A stretch of 64,000 nt of DNA from Zhuqueibacter pondensis (GCA_034505955.1 JAPDQK010000007.1:62001-126000); one strand, 5' to 3'. Shown: positions 27,128 through 36,341, counted from the first letter of the stretch. Translations and numbers: made by a program. The notes: generated by a model from the sequence alone, not told the origin.

Positions 27128-27904
27128 TCAACCCCCGTGTGGCCCAAGATCGACTGCCGGTCTGCTTTCAAAATACAGTTTCTGCTCCGGCCAGGTCCGC
27201 AATTGCGGACCGCTTTCGTCGAACTGGCAGTATGTAAAATGCTCCATCCAGTCCCCCAGATTGATAAAAATTTTTTGGCCAATGGACTCAAACAACGGCT
27301 TGTGGGTGTGACCCATCACCACGATGTCATGACCTTCGGCAAATTTTGTTTCGGCGTAACTGCGATAATCGCGCTCCCAAGTGTTGGGATTGTCTTTGAT
27401 GGATCGGCTGGTGTGCGACATCAGTTTGGCGAAGGGAATACCCACATCCGGATGCACCCAACGATACAAAGCAATATTGAGCGGGTTTTTGAAAATGCGC
27501 TTCAGCAACCGGTAACCACCATCATTCTTGGCCACACCGTCGCCGTGGATGAGGTAACAGCGATAGCCACACAAATCCCGAGTCAAGTCGTTTTCATGAA
27601 TGCTCAGACCGACCTCGTGGCGCAAAAAATTGCCCACCCACAAATCATGATTGCCAGCGACGTAATCAATGGGCACACCCGATGCGCGCAACTCATACAG
27701 CTTTGCCAAAACCGCAAAATTGCGGCTTGGGATGGCGTGCCGATATTCAAACCAAAAATCGAAGAGATCGCCCAGGATGAACAGCCCGGCGCCGCACTGT
27801 TTGACGTGCTCAAGAAACTCGATAAGCCGGCGCTGGCGAAGTTCCTCGTCTTCGCAATCAGGCGCGCCCAGATGAGCGTCAGAGAAGAAAAAGTACGTTG
27901 GCAT
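27128..27904 (-). CDS. lpxH: UDP-2,3-diacylglucosamine diphosphatase LpxH-like
   Basis: 258 residues. Metallophosphoesterase motifs typical of LpxH: 'FFSDAHLG' (D-x-H), 'ILGDLFDFWF', 'VAGNHDLWVG', 'LIHGDGV' and 'VVMGHTHKP'. The 'GDLFDFWFEY' segment is characteristic of the LpxH/LpxH2 group. Hydrolyses UDP-2,3-diacylglucosamine to lipid X in lipid A synthesis at the inner membrane, supporting an LPS-bearing host. Lies 145 bp upstream of the PBP gene on the same strand. LpxH2-type paralogues without this activity exist, so the exact reaction is likely rather than certain. Confidence 0.85.
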   Translation of the reverse strand: MPTYFFFSDAHLGAPDCEDEELRQRRLIEFLEHVKQCGAGLFILGDLFDFWFEYRHAIPSRNFAVLAKLYELRASGVPIDYVAGNHDLWVGNFLRHEVGLSIHENDLTRDLCGYRCYLIHGDGVAKNDGGYRLLKRIFKNPLNIALYRWVHPDVGIPFAKLMSHTSRSIKDNPNTWERDYRSYAETKFAEGHDIVVMGHTHKPLFESIGQKIFINLGDWMEHFTYCQFDESGPQLRTWPEQKLYFESRPAVDLGPHGG

Positions 27905-28291
27905 TGCAAATTCGTGTCACTGGAAGTCCGTCTGCCCGCCGGTCCATCATTACAAACTTCCATCAGGATCCGACCTGAATAATTTATAGAAAACCTCTGC
28001 AAAATGCAAGACTTCCTTTGTGTAACCGTTCATGTCGATTTCCGGCGCCTGGACGCATTTGGATTTGCTTTTTTCCGGTTTGCATGGTATATTAACCCCG
28101 ATAATTCATGAGCCATATTTTCAGGCTTGAGCCGATAGCAGAGTGCTGTCGATTTATGCATCGCGTGAATTATCGGGGTTAAGCCACATTCAGTTTTACG
28201 GGTTTTCATTCAGCAGAAAATGTCTTGACGGTAGAGCAGTATTAACAATCAGTTGGAATCACAGCATGTATTCAATTTCAAGGGAGAAGCC
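27905..28291. other. 387-bp divergent intergenic region
   Basis: Between lpxH (minus) and the plus-strand membrane protein operon. It must hold promoters for both but none is clear. The main structure is the inverted-repeat element at 28092-28182. Confidence 0.5.
28092..28182. repeat. 91-bp element with 17-bp perfect terminal inverted repeats
   Basis: Left arm 28092-28108 (TTAACCCCGATAATTCA) and right arm 28166-28182 are exact reverse complements separated by 57 bp without an obvious gene. The shape is that of a miniature inverted-repeat element, or of a long regulatory hairpin in the leader of the downstream operon. Confidence 0.65.
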
Positions 28292-29386
28292 ATGCTGCAA
28301 CATCTCGACACCGTTCTCGCGTTCGCGGCAGTCATGTTGGGCGTCAGCATGCTCGTCACGGTGCTGACCCAGATGATCAATGCGGTTTTAGGACTGCGTG
28401 GCAGAAGTTTGTTGTGGGGCCTGGAAACCCTGCTCAAACATGCCGACCCTGACTTGGAAAAACATGCGCGCAAAATTGCCGACAGAATTCTCAGGCATCC
28501 CCTGCTTTCGCATACTCAGCAACGGCGCGCCACTGCCATCCGCCGCGAAGAATTCATCTCCTTGTTCGAAGAGGTCTTGACGCAGAAGGATTTCGCCGCC
28601 AGTTTGAAGATGATCACAGAAAAAGGGTACGATCAGGCAAGCGCGGAGGCCCAAAAAGTAAAATTCAAAGCGCCGCAACAATATGTACACGAAATTGAAG
28701 TCTGGTTTGACAGTGTGATGGAGCGGGTCAGCGAGCGCTTCGCTTTACGCTCAAAGTGGGTCAGTGTCAGCCTTGCCATTGTGGTTGCTTTTGCGATTCA
28801 TCTTGACGGTATTGCCCTGCTCGAAAAACTCTCCACGGACAACGCACTTCGTACCAGCCTGGTTCAAAGCACCAATCTCTTGCTCAACCGTGCCCAGGAA
28901 GTTTTTGCGCTCTCCTCCAACGCGTACACCGAGGCCATTTTCAAAATGCCTTTCAATCAACAGGAAGTCCAACTGCTGGCGAACCCACCATCGTTCTCTT
29001 CTGCCGAGGCCGCCGCGAATTGGATACGTTTACGATTGGGTGACACAAACCGCACACGAGCTTTGGTTAGCGCCTACGATGATACATTGCAGGTAATTTT
29101 GAAAAAGCAAACCGGCCGCCTGGCCGCGATGGCCGATTCCATTCGTACGGATTTCAACAAAACGCGATTGGTGCTCATCCCGAATCCGTACCCCAAATGG
29201 CCGTACGGCTGGCGCGAAATCGCCGGGATGATCATGTCCTGCTTATTGATCAGTTTGGGTGCGCCCTTCTGGTATAACGTGCTCAAGAACCTGTCGAGCT
29301 TGCGGCCGCGGGTGGCGGATATTCTGCAGCGCGAGGCACGAGCACAAAGAGAAGCGCGGGAAAGAAAAATTGCAGAGAACAAATAA
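28292..29386 (+). CDS. Membrane protein of unknown function
   Basis: 364 residues from ATG at 28292, with AAGGGAGAA just upstream. Three hydrophobic segments are visible: near the N-terminus ('VLAFAAVMLGVSMLVTVLTQMINAVLGL'), in the middle ('WVSVSLAIVVAFAIHL'), and near the C-terminus ('IAGMIMSCLLISLGAPFWYNVLKNLSSLRP'). The last is followed by a charged Arg/Glu helix. The soluble parts are helical with no catalytic motif. I do not recognise the family with certainty; proteins with this 'SLGAPFWY..L..L..LRP' ending occur in many bacteria as uncharacterised. It lies 13 bp before the ABC ATPase gene, so probably one operon. Confidence 0.7.
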   Translation: MLQHLDTVLAFAAVMLGVSMLVTVLTQMINAVLGLRGRSLLWGLETLLKHADPDLEKHARKIADRILRHPLLSHTQQRRATAIRREEFISLFEEVLTQKDFAASLKMITEKGYDQASAEAQKVKFKAPQQYVHEIEVWFDSVMERVSERFALRSKWVSVSLAIVVAFAIHLDGIALLEKLSTDNALRTSLVQSTNLLLNRAQEVFALSSNAYTEAIFKMPFNQQEVQLLANPPSFSSAEAAANWIRLRLGDTNRTRALVSAYDDTLQVILKKQTGRLAAMADSIRTDFNKTRLVLIPNPYPKWPYGWREIAGMIMSCLLISLGAPFWYNVLKNLSSLRPRVADILQREARAQREARERKIAENK

Positions 29387-29399
29387 CAAGAGGAGGAAT

Positions 29400-30299
29400 A
29401 TGCAAATTTTAGAACTTGAAAATGTGGCCAAATCCTTTGGAAAACTGGAAGCCGTCAAAGACCTGAGCCTGGCCGTGCCGCCGGGAACGATGTACGGCTT
29501 TCTCGGACCCAATGGTGCCGGCAAAACCACCACGATTCGCATGATCATGGAAATCATTCTGCCGGATCATGGTGAAATTCTCATTAACGGTCAACCCAAC
29601 ACCTCGCGGGAAATTCTTGACCGGGTCGGCTATCTGCCCGAGGAGCGTGGCGTCTATCGCAAAATGAAAGTGCGCGAAGCACTCGAGTTCTTTGCCGAGC
29701 TCAAAGGCATGAAAAAACGTGATTACGCACCCCAAATAAATGTCTGGCTGGAGCGCTTCGAAATGACCGAGGTGCAGAACAAAAAGATGGAAGAACTCTC
29801 GAAGGGTAATCAACAAAAAGTTCAATTTCTCACCACGGTATTGCACGCGCCGGATCTCATCATTCTCGACGAGCCGTTCATGGGCCTGGATCCGCTCAAT
29901 GCCAATTTGGTGAAAGACGTGATGTTGGAGCAAAAAGCGCGCGGCGCTTCGATTGTCTTTTCCACACATCAAATGGATGCAGCAGAAAAACTCTGTGATG
30001 CGATCTGCCTGATCAATAAAGGCCAGAAAGTTCTGGACGGCGAGCTCAAGAGTATCAAGCGCAATTTTGGCCGCAACAACGTCATTCTGGCCTATGACGG
30101 CAAGTCGGATTTTCTCAAAAATAACGAACTGGTGGAACGCTGCGACGATTATGGCAATTACGTCGAAGTGCATCTGCGTGACGGCGTCAACCCGCAAGCC
30201 CTGCTCGCTGCTGCCATGCAACAAGCCGAGATCTCGCGCTTTGAAGTGGTGGAGCCGTCACTGCATGAAATCTTTATTGCGACAGTGAAGGAAAACTGA
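29400..30299 (+). CDS. ABC transporter ATP-binding protein (NatA-like)
   Basis: 299 residues from ATG at 29400 with a perfect AGGAGG upstream. Walker A 'GPNGAGKTT' (about 36-44), Q-loop, signature 'LSKGNQQKVQF', Walker B 'LIILDEPFMGLDP' and the switch His in 'STHQM' are all present. A C-terminal domain of the DUF4162 type ('RFEVVEPSLHEIFIATVKE') follows. This combination is typical of NatA/drug-export ATPases working with an ABC-2 permease, here the next gene 21 bp downstream. Confidence 0.95.
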   Translation: MQILELENVAKSFGKLEAVKDLSLAVPPGTMYGFLGPNGAGKTTTIRMIMEIILPDHGEILINGQPNTSREILDRVGYLPEERGVYRKMKVREALEFFAELKGMKKRDYAPQINVWLERFEMTEVQNKKMEELSKGNQQKVQFLTTVLHAPDLIILDEPFMGLDPLNANLVKDVMLEQKARGASIVFSTHQMDAAEKLCDAICLINKGQKVLDGELKSIKRNFGRNNVILAYDGKSDFLKNNELVERCDDYGNYVEVHLRDGVNPQALLAAAMQQAEISRFEVVEPSLHEIFIATVKEN

Positions 30300-30320
30300 A
30301 ATTATCGAGGGAACAAAAGC

Positions 30321-31610
30321 ATGAAAAAAATGTGGACCGTATTGCGCCGGGAATATCTCTCGCGCGTCAAAACCAAAGGCTTTGTCATCGGCACCATTCT
30401 CCTGCCGCTTTTTATGCTGGCAATATTTATTTTACCCACCCTGTTCATGTTTCTCAAATCCGACAAGCCCAAGCAGATTGCAGTCATCGACCTCACCGGC
30501 ATGGTGTTCGATTCATTATTTGTCACGTTGAGTGATACCAACCAGGCCGGACAACGCCTGTACAATTTCGTCAAGCATCAAATTGCTGCGGAGGATTTGG
30601 AGGCCACCAAAGAGCGCCTGCGTGCCGCAGTCAACCAGAAAGGCCTGGATGGATTCATCGTTATTCCTGCCAACATTTTCGAGGATGGTACTGCCGAATA
30701 CCAGGCCAAAAGTGTGAGCAACTTCCGTGAAAACGAGGCGATTCGGGACGCGATCAATCGGGTGGTCACGGATACACGCATCCGGCGCAGCGGCCTGGAT
30801 ACGGAAACGATCCGCCAAATGGTGCGCCGCATAAAATTCACCACCAAGCGCGTGACCCCCGAAGGCAAGGAGGAAAAAGACGAGGGCTTCACTTTCGCGA
30901 TTGCCTACTTTTTGGGATTCTTTATTTACATGTCGATGTTCATCTACGGCGCCATCGTGATGCGCAGCGTGATCGAGGAAAAAACCTCGCGGGTGGTCGA
31001 ATCAGTGGTGTCGTCGGTCAAGCCGTTTCAATTGATGGCCGGCAAGATTTTTGGAGTCGGCGCTGTCGGGTTGACCCAGTTTTTGATTTGGGCCATCGTC
31101 ATGGGACTGTTGTCGCTTTACGGCTTGCAAGTGGTTGGCTTGTTCGCACCGAAAATGGCCGGTGCCCAAAATATCGATCTGCCCTCGGTTTCCCTGGGCG
31201 TATTGGGCTTTTTTGTGATCTTTTTTGTGCTCGGTTATTTCCTCTACTCCACGCTGTACGCCGGTATCGGCGCCATGGTCAATTCCGATCAAGAAGCACA
31301 GCAGTTGCTCATTCCGGTCAGCTTGTTTATCGTCGTGCCGATCCTGCTGATGACCTATATCATCGGCAACCCGAGCAGCCAGACTGCGGTGATTCTTTCG
31401 CTCGTGCCGTTTTTCGCGCCGATCATCATGCTCGCGCGTATCGTGGTGGAAATGCCGCCGCTCTGGCAAATCGTCGTCTGTCTTGCCATTATGGTCGTCA
31501 CCATCCTCGGCCTGATTTGGATCGTTGGCCGCATCTATCGCGTGGGTGTGCTGATGTATGGCAAGCGTCCGACTTTGCCGGAAATCATCAAGTGGATCAA
31601 GTACGCATAA
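30321..31610 (+). CDS. ABC-2 type permease (NatB-like)
   Basis: 429 residues. An N-terminal membrane helix ('GFVIGTILLPLFMLAIFILPTLFMF') is followed by a non-membrane domain of about 160 residues ending in charged 'EGKEEKDEGF'. Five or six membrane helices follow, with the conserved 'IEEKTSRVVESVVSSVKPFQLMAGKIFGVGAVGLTQF' segment of ABC-2 permeases. Partner of the ATPase upstream; substrate unknown (Na+, drug or lipid export are possible). The stop is followed almost directly by, and may overlap, the MFS gene. Confidence 0.93.
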   Translation: MKKMWTVLRREYLSRVKTKGFVIGTILLPLFMLAIFILPTLFMFLKSDKPKQIAVIDLTGMVFDSLFVTLSDTNQAGQRLYNFVKHQIAAEDLEATKERLRAAVNQKGLDGFIVIPANIFEDGTAEYQAKSVSNFRENEAIRDAINRVVTDTRIRRSGLDTETIRQMVRRIKFTTKRVTPEGKEEKDEGFTFAIAYFLGFFIYMSMFIYGAIVMRSVIEEKTSRVVESVVSSVKPFQLMAGKIFGVGAVGLTQFLIWAIVMGLLSLYGLQVVGLFAPKMAGAQNIDLPSVSLGVLGFFVIFFVLGYFLYSTLYAGIGAMVNSDQEAQQLLIPVSLFIVVPILLMTYIIGNPSSQTAVILSLVPFFAPIIMLARIVVEMPPLWQIVVCLAIMVVTILGLIWIVGRIYRVGVLMYGKRPTLPEIIKWIKYA

Positions 31611-33048
31611 CACGAAATCGCCCGTCTTTCCTGACTGGCATCTCCCGAAATGTCATCATTCTGGGATTCGTCAGCCTGTTTCAAGACGCGTCCAGCGAGA
31701 TGCTCTATCCGGTGGTGCCGATGTTTCTCACCACAGTGCTGGGCGCGCCGATGACCGTGGTTGGCCTCATTGAAGGCTTTGCGGAATTCACCGCGTCCAT
31801 TCTCAAAGCGGTTTTCGGAAGATTGTCAGATCGCTTTCAGCGCCGTCGCGTTTTTGTCAGTCTGGGTTACGGGCTTTCAACACTCAGCCGGCCGTTGCTT
31901 CTGGTCGCAAAAATTTGGGGGATAGTGCTCGCGGCGCGTATCATCGATCGCCTCGGTAAAGGCGTGCGCACCAGTCCGCGTGACGCTTTGCTGGCCGCCT
32001 CGGCACCGGCTGAGCATCGCGGCAAAGTTTTTGGATTGCATCGTGCGATGGACACCATCGGCGCGGTGGTCGGGCCGCTGCTGGCCATTGGGTTGCTGAC
32101 CATCTCGAACAATGATTATCGTTTTGTCTTTCTCATCGCCATCATTCCCACGGTGCTTGCTTTCCTGCTCACCTTTGCTGTAAAAGAAGCGCAAGCAATT
32201 GGCACTTTACAAATTCCAAAAAAGGAGACACCTCCTCACTCTCCATCTGCCGCTCGTCACTGGTCACTGACCACTGTTCACGGGCCACCGGCTTATTGGA
32301 AATTCCTCGCGATCAACACCATTTTCTTCATCGGTAACAGCAGCGATGTTTTTCTCATTCTGCGTGCCAAAGATCTGGGTCTTTCGGCCGCGCTGGCGAT
32401 TCTCGCCTATGTGGTTTACAATCTGGCGTACGCGCTGCTGTCCACTCCGGCCGGCATGCTTTCGGACCGGCTTGGTCGTTATCGGGTGCTGCAATTGGGC
32501 TTTCTCATTTTCGCGGTCGTTTACGCCGGATTCGCTCTTTCATCTGCCGCGTGGTTGATCTGGCCGCTGTTCGTACTGTACGGTTTTTATGCAGCNNNNN
32601 NNNNNNNNNNNNNNNNNNNNNNNNNNNNNNNNNNNNNNNNNNNNNNNNNNNNNNNNNNNNNNNNNNNNNNNNNNNNNNNNNNNNNNNNNCGGACCGGCTT
32701 GGTCGTTATCGGGTGCTGCAATTGGGCTTTCTCATTTTCGCGGTCGTTTACGCCGGATTCGCTCTTTCATCTGCCGCGTGGTTGATCTGGCCGCTGTTCG
32801 TACTGTACGGTTTTTATGCAGCCATGACAGAAGGCATAAGCAAAGCCGCGATTGCCGATCTCGTGACGCCAGAACATCTTGGCAGTGCCATCGGACTTTT
32901 TTATATGGCAACAGGTCTGGCGATGCTCATCGCGAGCAGTTTGGCGGGATGGTTGTGGAAGGAATTTGGCGCCCCGGTGACATTCGGTGTTTCAGCCACA
33001 ATGGCCACACTGGCCGCGCTTATCATCGGCGGTGATAAAAGAAAATAG
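31592..33048 (+). CDS. MFS transporter, broken only by an assembly gap
   Basis: Start taken as GTG at 31592, overlapping the permease gene by 19 nt; no ATG precedes the conserved 'GISRNVIILGFVSLFQDASSEMLYPVVPMFL'. The MFS motif A is seen as 'GRLSDRFQRRRVF', and again in the second half as 'GMLSDRLGRYRVLQLG'. Twelve helices are expected. A run of 94 N (32596-32689) sits inside the tenth or eleventh helix and the 133 bp on each side are identical. If one copy and the N run (227 bp) are removed, the two parts join in frame into about 409 residues, the normal MFS size ending 'ALIIGGDKRK'. So the gene is probably intact in the organism. Substrate unknown. Confidence 0.85.
32463..32595 (+). repeat. 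133-bp direct duplication, left copy (assembly artefact)
   Basis: Identical base for base to 32690-32822. It ends exactly at the N run, as expected for two contig ends that share an overlap but were scaffolded apart. Confidence 0.9.
32596..32689. other. Scaffold gap of 94 N
   Basis: Unknown bases within the MFS gene. The identical flanks show that the true gap is most likely negative (overlapping contigs). Confidence 0.97.
32690..32822 (+). repeat. 133-bp direct duplication, right copy (assembly artefact)
   Basis: Identical to 32463-32595; begins at the first base after the N run and continues into the unique end of the MFS gene. Confidence 0.9.
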
Positions 33049-33079
33049 AAGTCTCCCCACCGACATGCGCACTGTTCTA

Positions 33080-33190
33080 ATACTCAAGAAGATTCCCTGC
33101 GGGCGTAGCTCTACGAGCCGTAGGCCCACGGACGCAGTCTTGCAGAATGACATCCGTGGGAATCATCCATTCCACCAGCAAGTGAGGCAT
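33080..33190 (+). repeat. Dispersed repeat, copy carrying a 46-bp insertion
   Basis: Blocks 33080-33094 and 33141-33190 match 9366-9380 and 9381-9428. The intervening 33095-33140 is a GC-rich imperfect palindrome (CCTGCGGGCGTAGC... to ...GTAGGCCCACGGACGCAG) absent from the other copy, and it shares GGCGTAGC with the repeat at 17614. Confidence 0.6.
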
Positions 33191-33280
33191 TACTGCTGTT
33201 GCTGCTTTTGGTTTGGCCAAAAATCTGAGTCAATTTTTTTCATCATTCAAAAGATACCGGCCGGCCTTTGCGCAAAAAAG

Positions 33281-33316
33281 AAAGCCCTCTTCGAATCATT
33301 CGTTGAGGGCTTTTCT
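33281..33316. terminator. Terminator between convergent MFS and gmhB genes
   Basis: Arms AAAGCCCTC (33281-33289) and GAGGGCTTT (33305-33313), 15-nt loop, followed by TCT on the plus strand and by a T-rich stretch on the minus strand. Probably serves both directions, closing the MFS operon and the polysaccharide locus. Confidence 0.7.
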
Positions 33317-33379
33317 ATGGGTGGAAAGCGGAGAGGTGATCTCCGGCTTTTTCACTAAGAACGTTGGCCGGTTAGACGG

Positions 33380-33958
33380 TTAACCATTTTGTGTTGGGGA
33401 AGTGTTCGACGACAAAATCCATTCCACGGCTTCTTTCAGATCTGCCGCGATAAAATCGGCATCGACATTGCCTTCGGCAAGTGTCTCCTCGCCATAACCG
33501 GTGCGCACCAGGATTGGCGTGAGTCCGGCCGCGCGCGCTGCCGCCAAATCACTCGTGCGGTCTCCCACCATGAAACCCCACAAAGGCAGATTCAACTCCT
33601 GAGCAGCCTGTTCCAACATTCCGGTTTTGGGTTTACGGCAAGAGCAATTGTCCTCCGGATGATGGGGACAATAATAAAACGCGTCAATATGTGCACCGTG
33701 CTTTTCCAGGTGCGCTTGAATGGCGCGATGGATTGCGTGAACTGTGCTTTCAGGAAAAAAGCCGCGCGCCACGCCGGATTGGTTGCTGATCACGATGACC
33801 TTGAAACCAGCGGCATTCAAGCGTGCAACCGCCTGTTCCGCGCCGTCGATGAAAGCCATGTCTTCAACCCGATCCAGATAGTTTTTCTCTTCGATCAGGG
33901 TGCCGTCACGATCGAGAAAAACGAAGAGCGGTGTTTTGTTGTCGTGCCAATCAATCAT
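33380..33958 (-). CDS. gmhB: D-glycero-D-manno-heptose-1,7-bisphosphate 7-phosphatase GmhB
   Basis: 192 residues, HAD superfamily, normal GmhB size. Catalytic 'FLDRDGTLIEEKNYL', the second HAD motif 'VISNQSGVARG', the Zn-binding loop 'CPHHPEDNCSCRKP' and 'MVGDRTSDLAAARAAG' are all typical. Removes the C7 phosphate in ADP- or GDP-heptose precursor synthesis. Last gene of the minus-strand locus, downstream of gmhA, so both heptose steps lie together. Confidence 0.92.
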   Translation of the reverse strand: MIDWHDNKTPLFVFLDRDGTLIEEKNYLDRVEDMAFIDGAEQAVARLNAAGFKVIVISNQSGVARGFFPESTVHAIHRAIQAHLEKHGAHIDAFYYCPHHPEDNCSCRKPKTGMLEQAAQELNLPLWGFMVGDRTSDLAAARAAGLTPILVRTGYGEETLAEGNVDADFIAADLKEAVEWILSSNTSPTQNG

Positions 33959-34049
33959 AGATTGCTGGTTGGCCGGTCGCCGGTTGGCAGGGCAATTGGC
34001 AAACCGTCAACCTCATCCAATTTAGTCAAGTGGCGTCCCTGCACGAAGA

Positions 34050-34631
34050 TCAATACCCGAACAGCTCTCGTTCGATCATCTCCATCCAAATATGACCGAT
34101 CAGGATGTGACATTCCTGGATGCGTTGGGTGTCTTTGGCCGGGACGAGCACTTTGTAATCGACCGCGGCCGCGAGCTTGCCGCCATCATTGCCGAGCAAA
34201 CCCACTGTGATCAATTCTTGTTTCTGCGCGACTTGCATGGCCGCGAGCACATTTTCCGAATTACCGGAGGTGCTGATGCCGACGAGAACGTCGCCGGGAA
34301 GGCCGTGAGCTTGCACTTGTCGGGCGAATATATCTTTAAAGCTGTAATCATTGCCGACAGCAGTCAGAATCGAAGTGTCCGTGGTCAAAGCCAGGGCCGC
34401 CAATGGCCGGCGCTCGCGACGAAGGCGGCCAACCATTTCCGCTGCCAGGTGCTGTGCATCCGCGGCGCTGCCGCCGTTGCCGCAGAACAGAATTTTTCCA
34501 CCGGCGCGGATTGACCGCGCCAGCTCGAGTCCGGTTTCGAGAATCTCGGGGATGCAGCTTTGCAGCAAAGCATTCTTGACGTTGATGCTTTCTTCGATCA
34601 CGTCGCGGATGAATTGTTCGGTCTGGTTCAT
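34050..34631 (-). CDS. gmhA: Phosphoheptose isomerase GmhA (SIS domain)
   Basis: 193 residues. SIS-domain signatures of GmhA/DiaA: 'GGKILFCGNGGSAADAQHLAAEMVGRLRRERRPLAALALTTD', 'GLPGDVLVGISTSGNSENVLAAM' and 'ECHILIGHIWMEMIERELF'. Converts sedoheptulose 7-phosphate to D-glycero-D-manno-heptose 7-phosphate. Followed by gmhB about 90 bp downstream. DiaA-like regulators share the fold, but the neighbour favours GmhA. Confidence 0.92.
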   Translation of the reverse strand: MNQTEQFIRDVIEESINVKNALLQSCIPEILETGLELARSIRAGGKILFCGNGGSAADAQHLAAEMVGRLRRERRPLAALALTTDTSILTAVGNDYSFKDIFARQVQAHGLPGDVLVGISTSGNSENVLAAMQVAQKQELITVGLLGNDGGKLAAAVDYKVLVPAKDTQRIQECHILIGHIWMEMIERELFGY

Positions 34632-34727
34632 CTATGACTCTTCTCCCTGAAAAAGGGTGCCTCCTCCACCCCGCCGTTCCCTGTTTCTTGTCATGATGCG
34701 GGGCGGAGCAAGCGACACGATAAATAT

Positions 34728-36341
34728 TCATTGACCAATTGGAATCAACCAATCTTTTTCCCACCAGAGGCGCAGGAAAAAACCGGTATCTGTTTCATGG
34801 GCGCCGTTGCGATGAGCAAAATTTCCATACCGCGAGTATTGTCCATGCGCCGACAGGAAAAATCCCGGGCGCGGATGCCAGCGTGCTTCGAGACGCAGAT
34901 GCCAACTTTTCTCCACCACGCCAGTGGGAAATTTTTCGCGATAGCCCTGCGCTAATGAGTAGTGCTTGAACGACTGGTCGAATACTGAGTCGATCCGGCC
35001 TTCGCCACGTCGCAGCAGCTCCGTGGTGAAATTGAGCTGCACGTTTGCACCGGCATACATACTGGCGTGTAACAGCCAGCGATCAAAATCGTTGCCGAGG
35101 AAATGAGCAATCGGCCGATGGCGGTGCAAAAATTTTTCCCACGCAACGAGTGTGTTATAGGTACGATTGGCAACCCGTGTGTATTCCAACCCGACGGTTG
35201 TTGCATCCAGGCTCACGGGATCGGCGATTTCGATTCCAACAAGACAGGCAATTTCATTCGGCTCCAAATCGCCGCGCCGGGTCTTCTCAATTTGCACATC
35301 GTCGACCAGCAGTTGGCCATAAAACTCGACGCGCGGTCGCAGGCGTGCCACGAAATCCACCACGCCCAAAGTATTACCGCCCTGGTTCTTGCTCAGTTCT
35401 TTCTCGTTCAGTTGCTCGCCATGATAAAAAATGAACGGATTCAAATAATACCATTCAAAATTGTGATGGGGTCCGCCATGCAAAACCATTTGCGTGACGG
35501 CCAGACGCAGCCGATTTTTGACCAGCTCGAATTCACCGCGGCCGGCAGCCAAATAACGCTCAGCAAAATCCACATTGTATCGCGCCACCAGGGAATCCGG
35601 CAGCGGCATGCGATCGAGCCTGGCAGCCAGATAGGTCAAACGCAGCCGGGGCCAATCGAGTTGTGCGAGCAGGTGATCCATTGGCCGCGAATGATCCGAA
35701 ATCAGCAGGGTGGCGTCCCGGCCTCTGCCCCACCAAACAAAGTCACGCCCGAATTTAACCAAATATTTGTCAAAATGCAAGAGCGCGTAAGCCTGCTCGG
35801 AAAAACCGGTAAAGCCACGCCAGCGTTTGCCGATATACTGCGGATCATCACCAAGCTCCTGATCCATATTGATCACATTGAACAATGCCAGATGCCGATC
35901 CGGAAAAATTCCGAGATGGCTGCGCACGGCCAACCGGGACCGCACATTCTCGTGGTTCAATCTTCCAGTTTTCTCGATGATACGCCATCCTGCCTGTATG
36001 CGCGGCTGCAATGCGTTGGGAGTAGCCGTGAGCGCACGCAATCTTTGCAGCCAGAATTGCTGGGCGGTGCTGTGAGCCAAAGGTTCGGCACTGTCCGACA
36101 TTGCCGCAATTTGTTGATAACTGAATGGCAGGGTCAGCAACATCGTACCAGGCAACCGCTGCCGCAAACCGAGCTGTTGCAGATATTCGTACGCCCAATG
36201 ATTGGTGGGGAGCGTGGCGAGCTCTTGCGCTGGGAGGATTTTTACCATGACCAACACAAGCAAGATCACGCTCCAAACCCAAACAGCCTTGCCATGATCA
36301 CTGTGCCAGCGTCCTGCTGATTGATTTCTCATTCTTTTCAT
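34728..36341 (-). CDS. Wzi-like capsule assembly outer-membrane protein
   Basis: 537 residues. Signal-anchor-like N-terminus ('VWVWSVILLVLVMVKILPAQE'), then a helical 'LPTNHWAYEYLQQLGLRQ' segment, then alternating strands rich in aromatic and charged residues to the end. Motif-like stretches such as 'KYLVKFGRDFVWWGRGRDATLLISDHSRPMDHL' and 'FEWYYLNPFIFYHGEQLN' match the capsule assembly Wzi family, an 18-strand outer-membrane barrel that anchors capsule at the cell surface in E. coli. Its start overlaps the end of the upstream GT4 gene by 4 nt. Function by family and context. Confidence 0.78.
   Translation of the reverse strand: MKRMRNQSAGRWHSDHGKAVWVWSVILLVLVMVKILPAQELATLPTNHWAYEYLQQLGLRQRLPGTMLLTLPFSYQQIAAMSDSAEPLAHSTAQQFWLQRLRALTATPNALQPRIQAGWRIIEKTGRLNHENVRSRLAVRSHLGIFPDRHLALFNVINMDQELGDDPQYIGKRWRGFTGFSEQAYALLHFDKYLVKFGRDFVWWGRGRDATLLISDHSRPMDHLLAQLDWPRLRLTYLAARLDRMPLPDSLVARYNVDFAERYLAAGRGEFELVKNRLRLAVTQMVLHGGPHHNFEWYYLNPFIFYHGEQLNEKELSKNQGGNTLGVVDFVARLRPRVEFYGQLLVDDVQIEKTRRGDLEPNEIACLVGIEIADPVSLDATTVGLEYTRVANRTYNTLVAWEKFLHRHRPIAHFLGNDFDRWLLHASMYAGANVQLNFTTELLRRGEGRIDSVFDQSFKHYSLAQGYREKFPTGVVEKSWHLRLEARWHPRPGFFLSAHGQYSRYGNFAHRNGAHETDTGFFLRLWWEKDWLIPIGQ

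Larger units (their letters stand above)
33049..33379. other. 331-bp convergent intergenic region with repeat and terminator
   Basis: Between the MFS gene and gmhB, which point at each other. Holds the interrupted dispersed repeat (33080-33190) and a terminator (33281-33316). No gene seen. Confidence 0.7.

Noticed and set aside
26983..27291. Extra 103 N-terminal residues of the class A PBP.
   Set aside because: They overlap the end of lpxH and the membrane anchor starts right after the ATG at 26982.
32551..33048. MFS gene as a frameshifted pseudogene or as two genes.
   Set aside because: The frame change equals the length of the N run plus the duplicated 133 bp; removing both restores one frame, so it is an assembly effect.
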